Below are positions 1 to 12,613 of a stretch of 64,000 bases of DNA, piece after piece. How positions within the stretch are numbered: the first letter of the stretch is position 1; the number at the start of each line of letters is the position of its first letter. Origin of the DNA: Heterobasidion occidentale (lineage: Eukaryota > Basidiomycota > Agaricomycetes > Russulales > Bondarzewiaceae); contig JBCAQO010000007.1 of the NCBI GenBank assembly GCA_039111635.1, positions 1,860,001-1,924,000 on the forward strand, given 5' to 3'. Both the position numbers and the translations under genes were made by a program. The notes below the pieces were generated by a model. The model saw only the letters and a list, made by a program, of their open reading frames with translations. It did not search any database and had not been told where the DNA came from.

Positions 1-2
1 GC

Positions 3-148
3 TTCGAGGCTGAGTGCGAATCCAAACTGTCTCGCGATCAGGACCCACTACCCGAGCATACCATGGAAGATGCCGTCGGCTCGCAAAACTTGCGTCCGGG
101 AGGCCTTCTGAGAGCCCTCGAGCATGTCAACAACGAGGACGATATGTA
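3..148 (+). CDS. 3' end of an unknown protein (partial)
   Basis: A frame open from the window edge reads to a TAA at 146-148. It gives about 48 residues of plausible coding composition ending in the acidic tail ...LEHVNNEDDM. I do not recognise the family. The 5' part lies outside the window. The overlapping minus-strand frames are Ser/Arg/Pro-rich and look like shadows. The call rests on composition alone. Confidence 0.4.
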
Positions 149-2400
149 AGAGGATGCCCCGCTGGAACCGCTGGGTGGGACTGCACCTGCGATGTATGGC
201 AGGGCACGCGTGCGGGCTTCCCCAGGCTCGCATGTTAATCTCGGCGTCGCCCGCTGATTTCCTCGCTTAGATGGGTGGCCCAGCGCGATCGCGCGAAAGG
301 CAAGCAGCGGCATCGGGCGCCAGCGGGTACCAAGGCTCGCCAGTGCGATGGCGGGCGCATCGCAGGATGTTATCGACCCGCCGCTCGTCAAATTCGACGC
401 CACTATCAGGCGAGGGCTCAGCACAGCTCGCGCGCGTAACTCGCAAACGTGCCAAATAAGGCAAGTTTGGTGTGGGGCATGTCGCTTATCGATGGGCGAT
501 GGCGGTGGTGGGCTGTCGATGGACACCCTAAACCAGGGCCACACACACTCGAGCTTGCCTCGAGGAGGCTAAGATGGGTGACAAAGACTAAGTGTGTGTG
601 GGACAGACGGAGCTGCACGGACTTGCATCGGGTATGTCCATTTGCTGAGGCAGCTTGATTGATTTTTGTGATTTTTTGTGGCTTTTGGATATTTGGCATT
701 GTTCGAGTTTATGCGTGCGTCCATGTCGTGCCGAGCCGTTGGGGGCTCGCGAAGCTTCTAATACGCTTCCACCCGGATCTTCGAGGTGGGCGCCCGGGAG
801 TGCTCTGATCGAACGGAACAAAGAAGCGCTGGCCCGTGTGGGCCTGCGGATTATGTCGCTCGTCGGCGGCTTGGGCATCAAAAGGAATTCCACTGCAGTT
901 GCCAACCGGCATGGTGGTGTTGCCAATCGCTACCCGAGACGAGCGAGCGAGCGACGCTGGACGGGGGGAGGCTGCGCACGTTGGGCGATGATGGCGCGGC
1001 AGGAGGGCCTTGATGCCGACGACGACGCATCCGTTTAGTCACCTCTAGGGGTCGCGTAGACGTACTTGCACGATAAGTAAAGTACATGCTACGCAGCGGA
1101 ACCAGCGAATCGCACCCCGCCCGGCATCTCGAAGGGCCAAGCAGAACGTTCGAGCTCGCGGGTGCGCCATGCGAAGAGGATTGCCACCGTAGAATATATC
1201 CAAAATGGGGAATTGTTGTGTTGCGCCGTGCTGGGAGCCGACGCGCGGGGTGCGAGTTGAATCCCAGCACGACCTCGAGGCGTTTGCGCCTGTTCTCGTG
1301 ACGGCCTGTCGTCGCGCCCGGGTCAAAAAGCGAGTGCTTCAGCTTCCGCTCCGAGACTTGAGGCCGTCGCAGGGTCAAGGGTTCGGAGCGAGATAGGATG
1401 ATGATGGTGATATTGGGTTGTGCGGCTCCGGCCACTGTTATTTATTTAATCGGCGATATATTGAGCAGACGGGGCTGCCTGTCCGTTACATACATCATAA
1501 ATTAATATGACGCATGCGGGGATCCGGAGGCGATAATTGTGTCTAGTATATATTCATTCATCGGTTCGTCGGACTTGGATTGGGGGTGGCTGGCCTCCGT
1601 GGAGGGGCACCTCGAGGAGGTCCCGGGCATGGGAATGACCACCAACTGGGACGGCTGACGTAGGGAGAAGCGTGGATCGGAACAGCAGGTACGTTAGCGC
1701 GGGTTTTGGAGTGTCCTGGAAGGCGAAAGCACGTTCGGTGTGCGTCCATCAGCGTCCATCTGCATCAGGCGTTGGGACGGATTCAGAGTCCGCATCAGAG
1801 AAGAAGGCTTCTTCGGTCCTGCAATGTCACGGACAGGCGTGGGCTGTTGGTGCATGCAGCGCGAAGCCCGTATGGGCCGTAATATGAGCCGCCTCGAGGA
1901 GGGGGCCTGCGGAGATGAAGTGCGCGTTCTGCTTTGTGGTATGTTTACACGGAGAGAAGGGGTTCTGATTTCGGCGGTGGGAGCGTGCATGTACTCGCAC
2001 CCGCAGCCGGGTGGGAGCGCGGGGGGATGTCGGGCGAAAGGAGGGCGTGGACGCAGACTGAAATATTGGGGGAATAAAATAAGAAATGTGGGGGACGGTG
2101 CGCACAGGGACGGGACGAGGAGCCGAGGACGAGTGCGGTGGTGGGCAACACGTGTGGGCGCTGTGCTCAGGCTGAGGCACAAGGAACGAGAGAGAGGGCG
2201 CTGCGGGCCGGCGGGGTTCGGGGCGGTGGCCGGGGCGGGGCTGGCGGAGAGCAAAAGGCGGTGTCGGAGTGGGAAAGGACGAATATTGGGATGGGGAAAT
2301 TGCGGGTGGGCGGGGGAAAGTAAAAAGAAAAGGAAAAGAGCGTGAGGCTATAATCCGTGCCGGGAGGTTTCGCGGTATTCCTTGCCTTTTCGACGACCGC
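149..2400. other. intergenic stretch, 2.2 kb
   Basis: GC-rich sequence with many short overlapping ORFs on both strands, none with recognisable protein character or a consistent intron pattern. The right part (about 1.7-2.5 kb) is purine-rich and then CT-rich just before the GATA-factor gene, so it probably holds that gene's promoter and leader. Isolated GATA words such as GATAAG near 1072 occur, but I cannot show that they matter. Confidence 0.5.
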
Positions 2401-2513
2401 GCTCGACTGTTTGTCTCCCTTCTCTCCCTGCTCCGTCCCCTCTCCCTTTAAATGCCCTCAATTCTCAATCTCAAGTTCAAAGTCGGTCGTCTTTATGCCC
2501 CCGCGCACCAGTC

Positions 2514-5377
2514 ATGATCGACCTGTTGACTTTTTTTCATCTCATGCCCCAATCCTTCCAGGGCAACAAGTCTTTCATCGCGTTCTCCAACCTTGGCGAC
2601 ACAGAATCCCACAAAGACATGGAAGGTGCGTTCCACTCGTCGCCCCACACGTCCCCCGCCGACCGCCCGTCTCGTACCCAGGTCTGCACCAAGGTAGCCG
2701 GTTACCTTGAGCAGGGCCAGCGGCTCGAGAACCTCAGCTGGCGCCTATGGCACCTCCAAAATCTCATGGTCGACACCGACAACGCAAGGTCCAAGCGTGA
2801 GTTCAAGAAGCTCTCCAAGTGCATGGGCGACAAGCTCGACAAGGAGAAAGGACGGTTCGTGCTTTCCGCCGCCGCCACCTCCCAAACCCTTAACCCTAAC
2901 TCCCCCCCTCCGCTCCTCGTCGCCACCGCAGGAGCATCGAGGAGCTCGAGGCTCCCGGCTTCAAGCGCAACCACTCCACCGACATCATCCGCCAACGCGC
3001 CGCAGAAAAGGAACGCACTCGGGAGGCGAACCTACATACCGCCCCCGGCACGATCAAGCGCATGCAATTCACTTTCTCCGTCGATCAACCCACCCCAGCG
3101 GCTTCTGCTGGCCCTGTCAAGAAGCCTGACCTCAAACCTTCCGCCGAGTTCAAGGACAACGTCTCACGACGCGGCCGACCCTCCACTCGCCACACCGTCC
3201 CCGAAGACCCCGCCGACCCCCCTCCCGCCCTCCCTGACGCCAACGACAAGGATCCACCTCTCACCCAGCGCGGCCGCAAGCAGCCTGTCGCCACCGTCGA
3301 CCCCCCTCTCGACCTCAGTCATCTAGAGCCCGCTTCTCTCCGCTTTCCATCTCTCTTCTCTAGCGACTTCGGACCCTCGGCCCTCCTCTATCCCTCCCCT
3401 ACCGTCACCAACGCCATGAACTATGGTGAGGACGTTCGCCGTAATCTCCACAGTGACTCGTTCAGCATCCGGCGCCCTACCATCGAGCTTCCCCTCGAGG
3501 ATTTTCTCGTCGAGTCTACCGACAGCCCTGGCGATTGGACCATGGGTGGCGTCAGCAACGACTCTCGACAACAAGACTTCATTGACAGCTCTCTTCACGA
3601 ACAAGACGTTGACATGAACAGCACGAACACCGCCGACGCCTACGACCAAGCTGCTGCGTACTCGCAGGCGGGATTCACCTCGACTCCTGCGACGCAACAG
3701 GAGCCTCTCCCCCAGACCGTCTCTCCCTCCAAGCTCGGCTCGACCACACCCTCCTCGACAACATCATCGGGTCGGCCGTCGTTGAGTCTTCGGACGCAGA
3801 GCGCCACCTCGCGCTCGTCTGCACCTGGTGCGACGGCCACCAATCCGGCTACCCACGTGCCTAACAACTATTCTGCACCAGGCGGTGTCAAGGCTGAGTG
3901 CACGAACTGCGGGGCGACGCACACGCCATTGTGGCGCCGCGGCCTCAACGACGAGCTCAACTGCAATGCTTGCGGGCTCTATTGCAAACTGGTACGTTTT
4001 TTTCAATCACGTTCATCTGCGCTCATGCGCGTGCTCATCATCTATTTTTGCTTGCTCAGCACAAACGCCCTCGGCCAAAGACCATGCGGAACAGCCACGG
4101 CGAAGGGCGCTCCCAGGTTGCGCCTCGTCAAGAGTCGTCGGAAGTCATGGGTACGTATAGCAATTAATTTCCTGCTCTGGAAGCAATTACCGACATTTTT
4201 GGACCTTCCAGCTCAATGCTACAATTGCCATACCACAGCGACTCCCCTATGGAGGAAAGATGACGAGGGCAAGACCGTCTGCAACGCGTGAGTTTTCCCC
4301 TGTCATGTGCAATCTGATCGAAGCTCATGATGGTGCTTCGAAATCCACACACTGCAGTTGCGGCTTATAGTAAGTTCGCTATCGCGTCCCGGTGCACTGG
4401 ACCGCTACTGATTGGTCGCCCCCAGTTTTAAATTGCACGGTTCTGCACGGCCTATTTCCATGAAGTCAGACGTCATCCGCAAGCGCTCGAGACACGATGG
4501 GAGGAGGGTGGGGAACAGCGGCGTTTCCGAGACGCCCTCTGCGAGCCCCGGTGCGAGTCGCCGTGCGACCCCCAATGCGGACGTCGCCCCCATCCTCGCC
4601 CCAGACTCCACAACGCAGATGGGCTTCGAAGGTGGCGAAGGGTTTGATTACCGCCCGACGCAATCCGAACTCGTGGGTGCCCTCGGTGGAGACAGCAACC
4701 CGAACGGCGGTCATAACAACAACGACGGCTTTGCTGGCCAGGACGGCTATTCTCTCAATCTCCCGGATTTCCCTGGCCCATATCACCCCGACATTCTCTC
4801 GCAGCTCCTGCTCTCGCGGACTGAGACGCAAACGTTCGCCGGCGAATCTTCGGATGCTGACGCGTCGGACTCCAGGAAAAACAAGCGGCGCCGAATGAGC
4901 AACGACTCTGCGACCGAGCCCCCGTCATCGGCTGTCTCGTATGCCTCATTCAGTGAATCCTTCTCGAGCTCGAGCGCCTCGGCGTCGGGCTCGCAACGCT
5001 CGTCCATGGAATACCCGTTCTCGTACACCTACCCCATGCTGCGCGGTGGAAACAGCAACAACAACACGTTCTGGCACCAGACGGACTCGCCGCAGTACAA
5101 CGTCCACCCGCCCATGCTACTCCCCGACGAGTCGCCACAGTACAACATCCACCCGCCCATGCTTCTCCCCGACGAGTCACCCATGGACTTTTTGCACCCG
5201 CCCATGCTCCCACCCGACCACGAAGACTCGCTGTTTTCCTCCTTCCTCCAGCCACACCCACCGATGCTGTTGCCTGAGGATTCGGGTATTCATTCCCTGC
5301 GCCAGCCACAGCAGCCCATAGCTTCGGGTGAATGGAGCGGCAACTCGTACTCGGAGAACTCCATGCAGTCCTTCTGA
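2514..5377 (+). CDS. GATA transcription factor, AreA/Gaf1 type, two zinc fingers
   Basis: Predicted nitrogen-type GATA regulator acting in the nucleus. Exons: 2514-2854 (possibly with an in-frame 72-nt intron 2626-2697), 2932-3991, 4060-4150, 4212-4287, 4358-4369, 4426-5377. The model is in phase throughout and encodes about 820-843 residues. The N-terminus holds the fungal GATA/AreA homology block (ENLSWRLWHLQNLM) followed by a basic/acidic helix. Finger 1 is CTNC-x17-CNAC near 3898-3974. Finger 2 is CYNC-x17-CNAC and is spread over three exons, one of them only 12 nt. The basic tail after finger 2 (SMKSDVIRKRSRH) is typical of Gaf1/AreA proteins. A nuclear-localisation-like RKNKRRR follows. 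The C-terminus has a repeated HPPMLLPDE motif. Two adjacent fingers with a short linker differ from single-finger ascomycete AreA and from the SRE/Urbs1 iron regulators. The start may be this ATG or the one at 2544. Confidence 0.88.
5105..5278 (+). repeat. tandem HPPMLLPDE coding repeat
   Basis: Four imperfect copies of a unit ending in HPPML(L/P)P(D/E) lie within the last exon of the GATA factor. The first two are nearly identical at the nucleotide level (SPQYNVHPPMLLPDE and SPQYNIHPPMLLPDE). It is probably a low-complexity interaction or activation segment. Confidence 0.85.
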
Positions 5378-6092
5378 GCGGGACGCCTGTGGAGCCGTCG
5401 AGCGCGGTACAGCCGCTTGGCAAGCGAGACTCGAGCCGAGGTCCTCGCCGCCACTGCGGTCACCGCCGTTCTCGACCGCCTCCGCGACTAGCGTCGGCAT
5501 CCATGCTCGTCGGCGCTCGCATCCTTGTTTTCCTCCAGGTCGAAGTCGAGGCGTTCCCGTCTTGCACATCATCGTCTACCTCAGCATCGTCCTCGTGCCG
5601 AGTGGTGTTGTCCTAGACCCCTCCCGGTAATCACTCATCGCTTTCCTCCTCCCCCAAGACATCGTCGCACGTTTCCGTAGCATTCTTGTCTCGCTCGTCT
5701 CCGACATCATTTCATACCTCGCATATCATGCCTGTTATTTCCGTCTCTGTCTCTCCTCTCCATCTTGTATCGCCATTTTTTTTTCTCCTTTGCTTCCACG
5801 TCCTCACATCGCTTGTTGTTCGCCTCTTTCTGCTGCTGCTCCGTCACGACCTTTTCTATTCATTCCTCACTATCCGATCCGCCATTATATCTTGTTACCC
5901 TCGACTCAACTCGACTCGGACGACGACACCACCCATGTATGAAGAAGTTCGCGAAGGGCTTCGCGGTTCAAGCCTCCCCAATATATATATTCATTGCCGT
6001 CTCGCAGTGCTCTGTAGCCGTTACATACTTCCTACCCCTCTTCCCTCTTCCCGTTTGACCTATCGCTTGCATACCCCCGTTGATCTCTACCC

Positions 6093-6127
6093 CTGTCTGC
6101 CTGCCTGCCTGCCTGCCTGTCTGTCCG
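6093..6127. repeat. CTGC/CTGT microsatellite
   Basis: About seven tandem CTGC units with flanking CTGT, in the CT-rich region downstream of the GATA-factor gene, probably in or just after its 3' UTR. Confidence 0.9.
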
Positions 6128-8215
6128 CCTACCTACCCCCACACCTACGCCGTCCCAGCCGTGCTCGTTTACGAATGAATTATTGTTGCCAGAGCCTTGG
6201 AGCGACGGAATGCCCTGGAAGACACGTCACATCGCGAGAGTTTGATGTATGAATCGTACACGAGCACCGCGTTCGTTCAGTTCTGAAAGCTGTTCGCTGC
6301 TCAGGAGCGCTCGCACGCAATTTCCGGCTTAGCTGATTGACGTTTATGAGGGCCCGCAGGAGTGCCTCCAGCACCCAAAAGAGAAGGCTCTAGGCCTAGT
6401 AGGTGCTAAGTATGGAGGACGAAGCGTGCACGTACGAGTATACGCGCCTTCGTCCTCGGGCGTCACTTACGCGAGGGCTGTGGGAACTCCTGCACGCGGG
6501 AACAATCGTTCGACGTCAAAGAACGCGCGGGATGCGTGCGCGATTCATTCATTCAGGTCGACGCGGGAAGAATCCTGTGCGAGTAGGTACTGCTGCGCGT
6601 ATGCGGATGACGAGACAAGGCAACAAAAACGAAGTCGAGGCATCTCGCGCGTGCGCGACCAGGGTCCCGTTGTTCTCTGCGTTCCGAGTTCTGCATCCCG
6701 AGTTCTCACTTACCTCTGCGGTTGCCGCCAGAAAGACGTACGTTGACACACGCGGGGGGCGGACGTAAGGCTCCTGACGGCACGTCCAGTCCGCGCTTCA
6801 TGGTACGGTACCTCGCTGCGCGGCATGCAGCGGCGCTTCCGTCTGCGTAAGAGGTGACGCGACCGCGACTCGACTCCCGTCCCGTCCAGGTCGCTCAGGT
6901 CCCGCAGAGAGAGCCGCCGACGCCGGCGGAACCGGGCGCTGGCTGCGGCTTTGACGCGTAGAAGTCTGGACGCCGAGAATCGTCGCGCGATCGCCCATTG
7001 GGGGTGGACGATGACGGGTGATCGAGGAGCGTCCGCTCGCGGGGGTACTGGTGAGTGCATCTAGCGGCCCGCTGGGGCCGCGGGGGTGGGCCCGAGCGCG
7101 TCAGCGTCAGGCGGGCTCTTGAAAAGGGCGGAAAGATAGGAGGCGGGCTACGTCAAGGGGCTTCACGATGCCGATGATGGCGTGCCCCGGTCCAGATGGC
7201 GTCGTCTTGTCAGGTTAGACCCGTGGAACAGGGCCTCTGGAACGAACAGGAAAAGCATAGTCGGGTGTGGAGGTGGGAATGAATGAAGCCGTGTGTCATC
7301 GGGGAACAGGTCGAGACGCGTGTACGCACAATGATGCAGAGCAGAGGCCTGAGGCCTGAGGGCCATTGACTGGCGGCCGCGCGTCTCGTCCAGTTGACCT
7401 CGGCGTGGTCATAGCTTCCATCATAGAAGGAAAAGGGGGAGACGAGGACCCATAGATGAATCCCGAGTACGCGTTGGTGGGAACAGACTGTGCCCGATGT
7501 GACGAGTCGGAGGGATCGACGACGTCATATCGCGCAGGGGTAGAAGCGATTGACTACACGTACTCACGGGTATGGTAACAGCGAAGGATCAGCCGCGTTC
7601 GGTCTGATTCTGCTTTGCGCCGAGGGTTGCTCCAGGAGACGAGTTGCCCTCGTATGGATGTGTCTAGCGCTCTCGTCATTGTCAATCCAGAGATTTGGCA
7701 CGAGGCAGGCAATCCAAATATGGAGAGCGGAGGACAGGACGGACATAGCGAACGTGTCATTGCAAACGCACTCTGACAATGTCCTAAAGACCGACAAAGA
7801 TAAGTGCAAGGATATTCTTACAAGATCAGTGAATATGACGATGCGACCCATGAGCTGGAAGACGAGGTCAGATGAAGCGCGTGTAGGCGAGATAGTGAAG
7901 AGCGAAGGAGTTCCAAAGCCAGGTGATCTCCAAAACCAATTCGAAGGCGCTGATGTGTTCTCTGGAAAAGACAAAGCGGAAATATTGCAGATAGACGATG
8001 CTATGCACAAATACGCTCTTGCTTATCCTGTGTCCTCGTAAAGCCAAGTTCTGGTTGGAGCGAGGGCGATGATTGATGGAGAAATGAGCGGAGACCGGTG
8101 CGGAGAAGGAGCGCTCCCAAACCGATCCCCATCCGGCACTCAACGCCTTCCCTAGCCACTGGCCCCACCTTCGCCCCGCAATCACTCCCAGTCGCTAGAA
8201 TAGTTGATCTTCACG
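6128..8215. other. intergenic stretch, 2.1 kb
   Basis: No gene could be supported. The longest plus ORF (7550-8041) and the overlapping minus ORFs (7564-8010, 7868-8185) have no recognisable motif. The minus ORF that looks like a mitochondrial presequence begins with GTG, which is not a usual nuclear start. The right end must contain the promoter of the CHZ1-like gene. Confidence 0.45.
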
Positions 8216-8818
8216 ATGGTAGCGACAAAGACGAAGCGCGGAGCAGAAGACCTCGATAAAGCAGCGGGCAGTAAATCCAAAAAGTGAGCTCGCATGCAGA
8301 GCCTCAGCTGACGACCTGCCGATGCGAGGGCTTCGTCGGTTTTGATTCAAATAGAGCGAAGCGTGATGACGATGAGGAGGACTTTGAAGGCCAAGAGTCG
8401 TCGGACAGCGGCGTGAATGCAGGTGAGCGTCGCATCCACGCCGTTGGTGGCCAAAGCCGTTGAGTTGGCGCACTGCACAGACGAGCTCGCCGCTCTTGAC
8501 CAGACCAACGTGATCAGTACCGGGCGAAGAACGCGTGGAATCCGGGTCGACTATACGAAAGTCCAGCAGCTGCCCGGCGATGATGATGACGAAGACGAAG
8601 AGGAGGAGGAGGAGAAACCGAAAAGGAAAAAGAAACCGAGTGCTAAAAGCCCGAAGGCCCCCACAAAGGCAAAGTCTAAACCCGCTCCCGGCTCTTCCAA
8701 ACCCTCTTCTTCCAAAGCATCTACAGGATCCAAGACCAGGGCAACTAAGAAAAAAGTGGTGAAGGAAAGTAGCGAAGAGGAAGAGGCGAAGTCGGATGGG
8801 GAGGGCGACGAAGACTAA
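8216..8818 (+). CDS. CHZ1-like histone H2A.Z chaperone
   Basis: Small nuclear acidic/basic protein of 157 residues. Exons 8216-8283, 8355-8422 and 8481-8818 are in phase with GTGAGC donors. Residues around 45-70 contain the CHZ signature (LDQTNVISTGRRTRGIRVDY), the motif that binds the H2A.Z-H2B dimer in yeast Chz1. Flanks are acidic (DDDEEDFEGQE and a run of D/E after the motif), followed by a Lys/Pro/Ser-rich basic tail and a final acidic patch. Family knowledge: Chz1 delivers H2A.Z-H2B for exchange by SWR1. The call rests on the CHZ motif and overall composition; the rest is low-complexity. Confidence 0.78.
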
Positions 8819-9155
8819 GGTCTGGGGCCATATCCGTGGATCATCTTGCTGTAATTTGTATGTACTTTATTCGTATGGTATGAGGAAAAGTCCAATTTGA
8901 TATCATTCAATGTTTCTATCCTACTGAGCGTGCATGAGTATTGACATTGAAGTAGGCCATGCGCATTGTTGCCGCCGTAATTGCGCGACATTTCACCAGG
9001 ATAAGACGGTTTCAAATGTGAACTCCGTAGATATATGATACATAGAACGTGGTTAGTGTACTCGTACAAACATTGGCAATAAATAGTCACTGCAGAGTGC
9101 CGAAACAACATGGTTTCCGATTTCGTTATATCCATCCTAACGAGCACCAAAATAT

Positions 9156-11921
9156 CTACAATTTGGCCCCCTTACCAACGGCGAGTCTCTGTCCGCGCTC
9201 AAGAATTGGCTTGATGTATTTCTGCAGCGCGTCAGGATGAGGATCACAGCTACAGTGAGAAAAAATCAAAAGATCAGGGCCTACATACCTCATAACCCGG
9301 AGTGACCTCCTGCGCATTGAGTGGCTCGTGCTGGATCCGCTCCCACAGTTCTTGATATACTCGACCGTCATAGACACCGAGGGCGCTGGAGACACGGTGT
9401 CCAGATTCGTTGATCAGTTCGTGATTTTATAGGTCATCGATATCACAACGGACCTGTCCAGTTCCCAGTCGGAGAAACCAAAAGCGTCACTGAGCCCGAT
9501 AGCCTCCGGAAGGAGTGATAAGCACGTCTGCGCGATTGCAGCCCGGAGTCCACGGGTAGGGTCTGTGACGATCTCGGGATTTCCAGTGGAAGGCAATAAA
9601 CCGAATGCCAATAAATCGACGAGACCAGCTTCCACCGTCACCAAGAGATACTGTGGTCGGAGTCAATATCGTGAATAGATATTCGACAACAACCAATGAC
9701 GCACCAAGGCGTAAGCCTGCTCGACGACTTTTCTCTCCTTCGGACCAAGAGGAGAAATCGCCAGGTTTTTGATCATTTCGCCGACTTGGCTTGCCGCGAA
9801 CGCGTCGCTGACAGCGTTCGACACACGCTGTGGCCTATTGGCGTCACCTTCTCCATTGTTCAGTTGCGCATGTGCCTGCACGACGAGTGCGGCGCGCCAT
9901 TCCAGAGCAAGTATCAGCGCAGCCGGGTCCGTCCAAGCTGATGTAGAGTGAAAAGACGGGGGTGCAGGCCGCGGTGCTATCAGAAGACGAAGGTAGTACG
10001 ACGAGGGGGACAGAGCCTCCGCAGACGATTGTGGTATGGAGTTCTTCAGCGCGCGATACGCCTTGAGTGCCGCCCTCACAACCTGTTGATCGAGGACGAA
10101 GTTGTCCCCTTCGTACCTGCTCAAACCTCAGAACCCAGCGTGGGAAATGCACAGCGACAGAAAACTCACGTCGCAGCAGGAAGATACTCGGCATAGACCT
10201 TACCGAGTCCCGAAAATGCGCTGTATCCGTGCCCACCCATGGAGCGCCGCGCAATCTCAATGTCGCGCGCCGCAGCGGTTGTCGCCAGTACCTTGAGCCC
10301 GCTGCTCGTCGCGTGCATCTCGGCCAGTGAAGACGTATCGCCCTTCGCAAGGCGCGCAGATGTGTTCGCGAATGCATCACTCTGTGAAAAACATGAGCTA
10401 GACGAGCTGGCAAGAACCGCGAGTCTTGCTCACCAACCGTCGGCCAAGCTGCACAAAAACGTATGCTCTGGCAAGAATGGGTAGAAGTCGGTAGTATGTC
10501 GACGAGTACGAGATCACTTGTTTTTCCAGACCCTCTGCAGATTTATTTCCTTGTCTACGAACGGTCGCATATCGAAGAGAAACTGTCGCAGCTGCGCCCC
10601 AGTTGAGTATCACATATGTACTCTTCAACGCAAGCCAAGTACCTTTCGCAATGGCCCATCCTGCAGACGTCACCATGCTGTGTTCAGAGTGTCAGAAGTA
10701 TATTACGAGGAAGTGAGTATAATGTTACCCGGAACGAAGATATAGCATCTGTGCAGAGACTTTCAATTTCGGAGCGATACGAGAGTAACGAACACTGCTT
10801 ACGCCTCCGTAGCTCATCTTCGCATGTGGCGGTTGTATATACAACCCGTCTGGAGTGACCTCTGCAAACTTGGAAAGCATATGCTCTCGTGGGATGCGGA
10901 CCTGGTTGAAACGCGCATACCCGTGATCCATGTTGGCCCATCCTCCCAAGGCTTTGGGGCCTGATAGAACATGATCATCAAGAGAATATAATCGTTTGCC
11001 TGAGGAGGTTCTCCACACCTATGTCGCCGAGTGTGATATTTGGAAGAACCTTGTGGTTTTCTGGGGTACAATATAAGCTGCAGAAAAACATCACGGGTGA
11101 TAGCGTCCTACCTAAGGATCGCAGCTGCACGAAGAAAAGGTGAGGCCCAATATCTTTCCCACCCGGCAAAATCAAATTTGCCTGCACGACTCCGTGCGTA
11201 GCCGTCTTACCCAGTCCTCCGATCCACCACTTGGTGCTCGTGAGGGTAGGTGAGTGGATTTCGAACTCCTGTGTTTCCAGAATAAACGTGGCCGTGGTCT
11301 CCAGCGCCGATACATTGCTCCCGTGTCCGAGTTCGGTCTGCAAATAGCAACCTATGATACCGTGGTGTTGGACAAGCGCCCCGTATTTCTTGAGAAAGCT
11401 GTCGGAACCCTGGCTCTTGAGCACGGGCTCAAAAGCTTCACGATATTATGAATTAGCTTTCCGTCTGGTCTCCGAGTACTCCATTACCTAAGTTGTGAAG
11501 GTTCATCGGCACTCCATCGTCCAGTACACTGAGCGCATGCAAAGTGTCGGCAGGGGACCACCCAAGCTGCTCCTCGAGCTCATATATTCGCTTCGTCATC
11601 GCGAGCGCTCGAGTAAACTGCTCGCTCCGGTTCATGAATGCCCTTAAGATAAGATCATCATAAGTCCTTCCAAATCGCGTGTCTTCTCATGATGGCATTT
11701 ACCTTGCCGATCTGTCAAAAGCGGGGTCTGAAGACAGGATGCGTACGATGCCTTCATGCTGTTCCCATGAATCTCGCCCTTCCATAAAGCCGAATGTCAC
11801 CATACCATCAACGCATTCGAGACGAGCACTCACCATAAAGGTATTCTCGTACCGCGACCACGTTGATGCTTGCCGTCAAACGAGCAAATGACAGATCCAA
11901 GCTTGTTTGAGCAACTGACAT
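9156..11921 (-). CDS. peroxisomal acyl-CoA oxidase
   Basis: Flavoenzyme for the first step of peroxisomal beta-oxidation (acyl-CoA + O2 to trans-2-enoyl-CoA + H2O2). Fourteen exons on the minus strand: 11834-11921, 11703-11778, 11488-11642, 11112-11435, 11019-11060, 10803-10960, 10729-10748, 10643-10677, 10434-10591, 10170-10381, 9705-10116, 9454-9650, 9289-9385, 9156-9221. They sum to 2040 nt, 679 residues, all in phase. Family landmarks in order: LQTELGHGSN, STKWWIGGLGKTATH, ALGGWANMDHGYARFNQ, MVTSAGWAIAKAATVSLRY, RRSMGGHGYSAFSGLG and DSALGVYDGRVYQELW. The last three residues are AKL, a PTS1-type peroxisomal signal. One exon is only 20 nt and two introns (10592-10642, 11061-11111) are 51 nt and in frame. 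Start chosen as the first ATG that makes a typical N-terminus (MSVAQTSLDLSFARL). Confidence 0.93.
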
Positions 11922-12009
11922 GATATTGTCTGACCCTTGAAGAATAGCTGAAAGAAATAAAGAGAGAGGTGAACTTGCTCAGGATTAAAGCAAACCCAGG
12001 TTGTCCCGC

Positions 12010-12613
12010 ACAAGACACAGATCAAACGTGCGGGGTAACCTGGGGAAAGTGAACGACAGTCGGCGCCGAAGGTAAAAGCCGGTAAACCGGTAATAGCCTC
12101 GTGGTGAATCTCCGGTTTACCAAGCTCGGAGCAGTCAATCCAAATTCCGCTGCTCCGACACGGGCTCCATTGGAGACGGCTTGGTCGGCTGTAACAGCTC
12201 CAACGAGAGCGAGCCGTGGTAGTTAGAAGTCCGTCGGCTCATTCCGCCAGGTAAGCACTCGTCTTCCCAGTTCTTGCGAAAATTCCGTTCGTCCTCAGTT
12301 CTTCCCGAGACTAAGCAATGCAGCGTTATAGGGCCACACTCAAATTTGAGTTGCTGCTACGGTATGTGCATCGGACTGATGTTTATCTATCTATAGATGC
12401 GTATAAGCAATGGTCAATAGCAACAACAAAGTATATCAAGACGACGGCAGGTGATGACAACTATGTACTAGTGGTCATCCCAGAAGAACAGACGTGAGCT
12501 TCCACAACTGAGACAATGGTAGGGAGAATGTCAGAACTTATGAAGATCGAGGTGTGCTATCACTGAAGTCTTGTTAGCGACTGGCGACTCCACGCATTGC
12601 AAGAGACTGACGT
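12010..12613. other. intergenic stretch upstream of the acyl-CoA oxidase gene
   Basis: No ORF with protein character. It holds the promoter side of the minus-strand oxidase gene and, from about 12297, the first copy of the spacer of the 1.06-kb tandem repeat described separately. Confidence 0.5.

Noticed and set aside
2886..2902. Telomere-like TTAACCCTAAC in an intron of the GATA-factor gene
   Set aside because: Only two partial units within an intron; no sign of a telomere junction.
7868..8185. Minus-strand ORF resembling a mitochondrial presequence
   Set aside because: It begins with GTG, has no homologous feature I recognise and overlaps other equally open frames.
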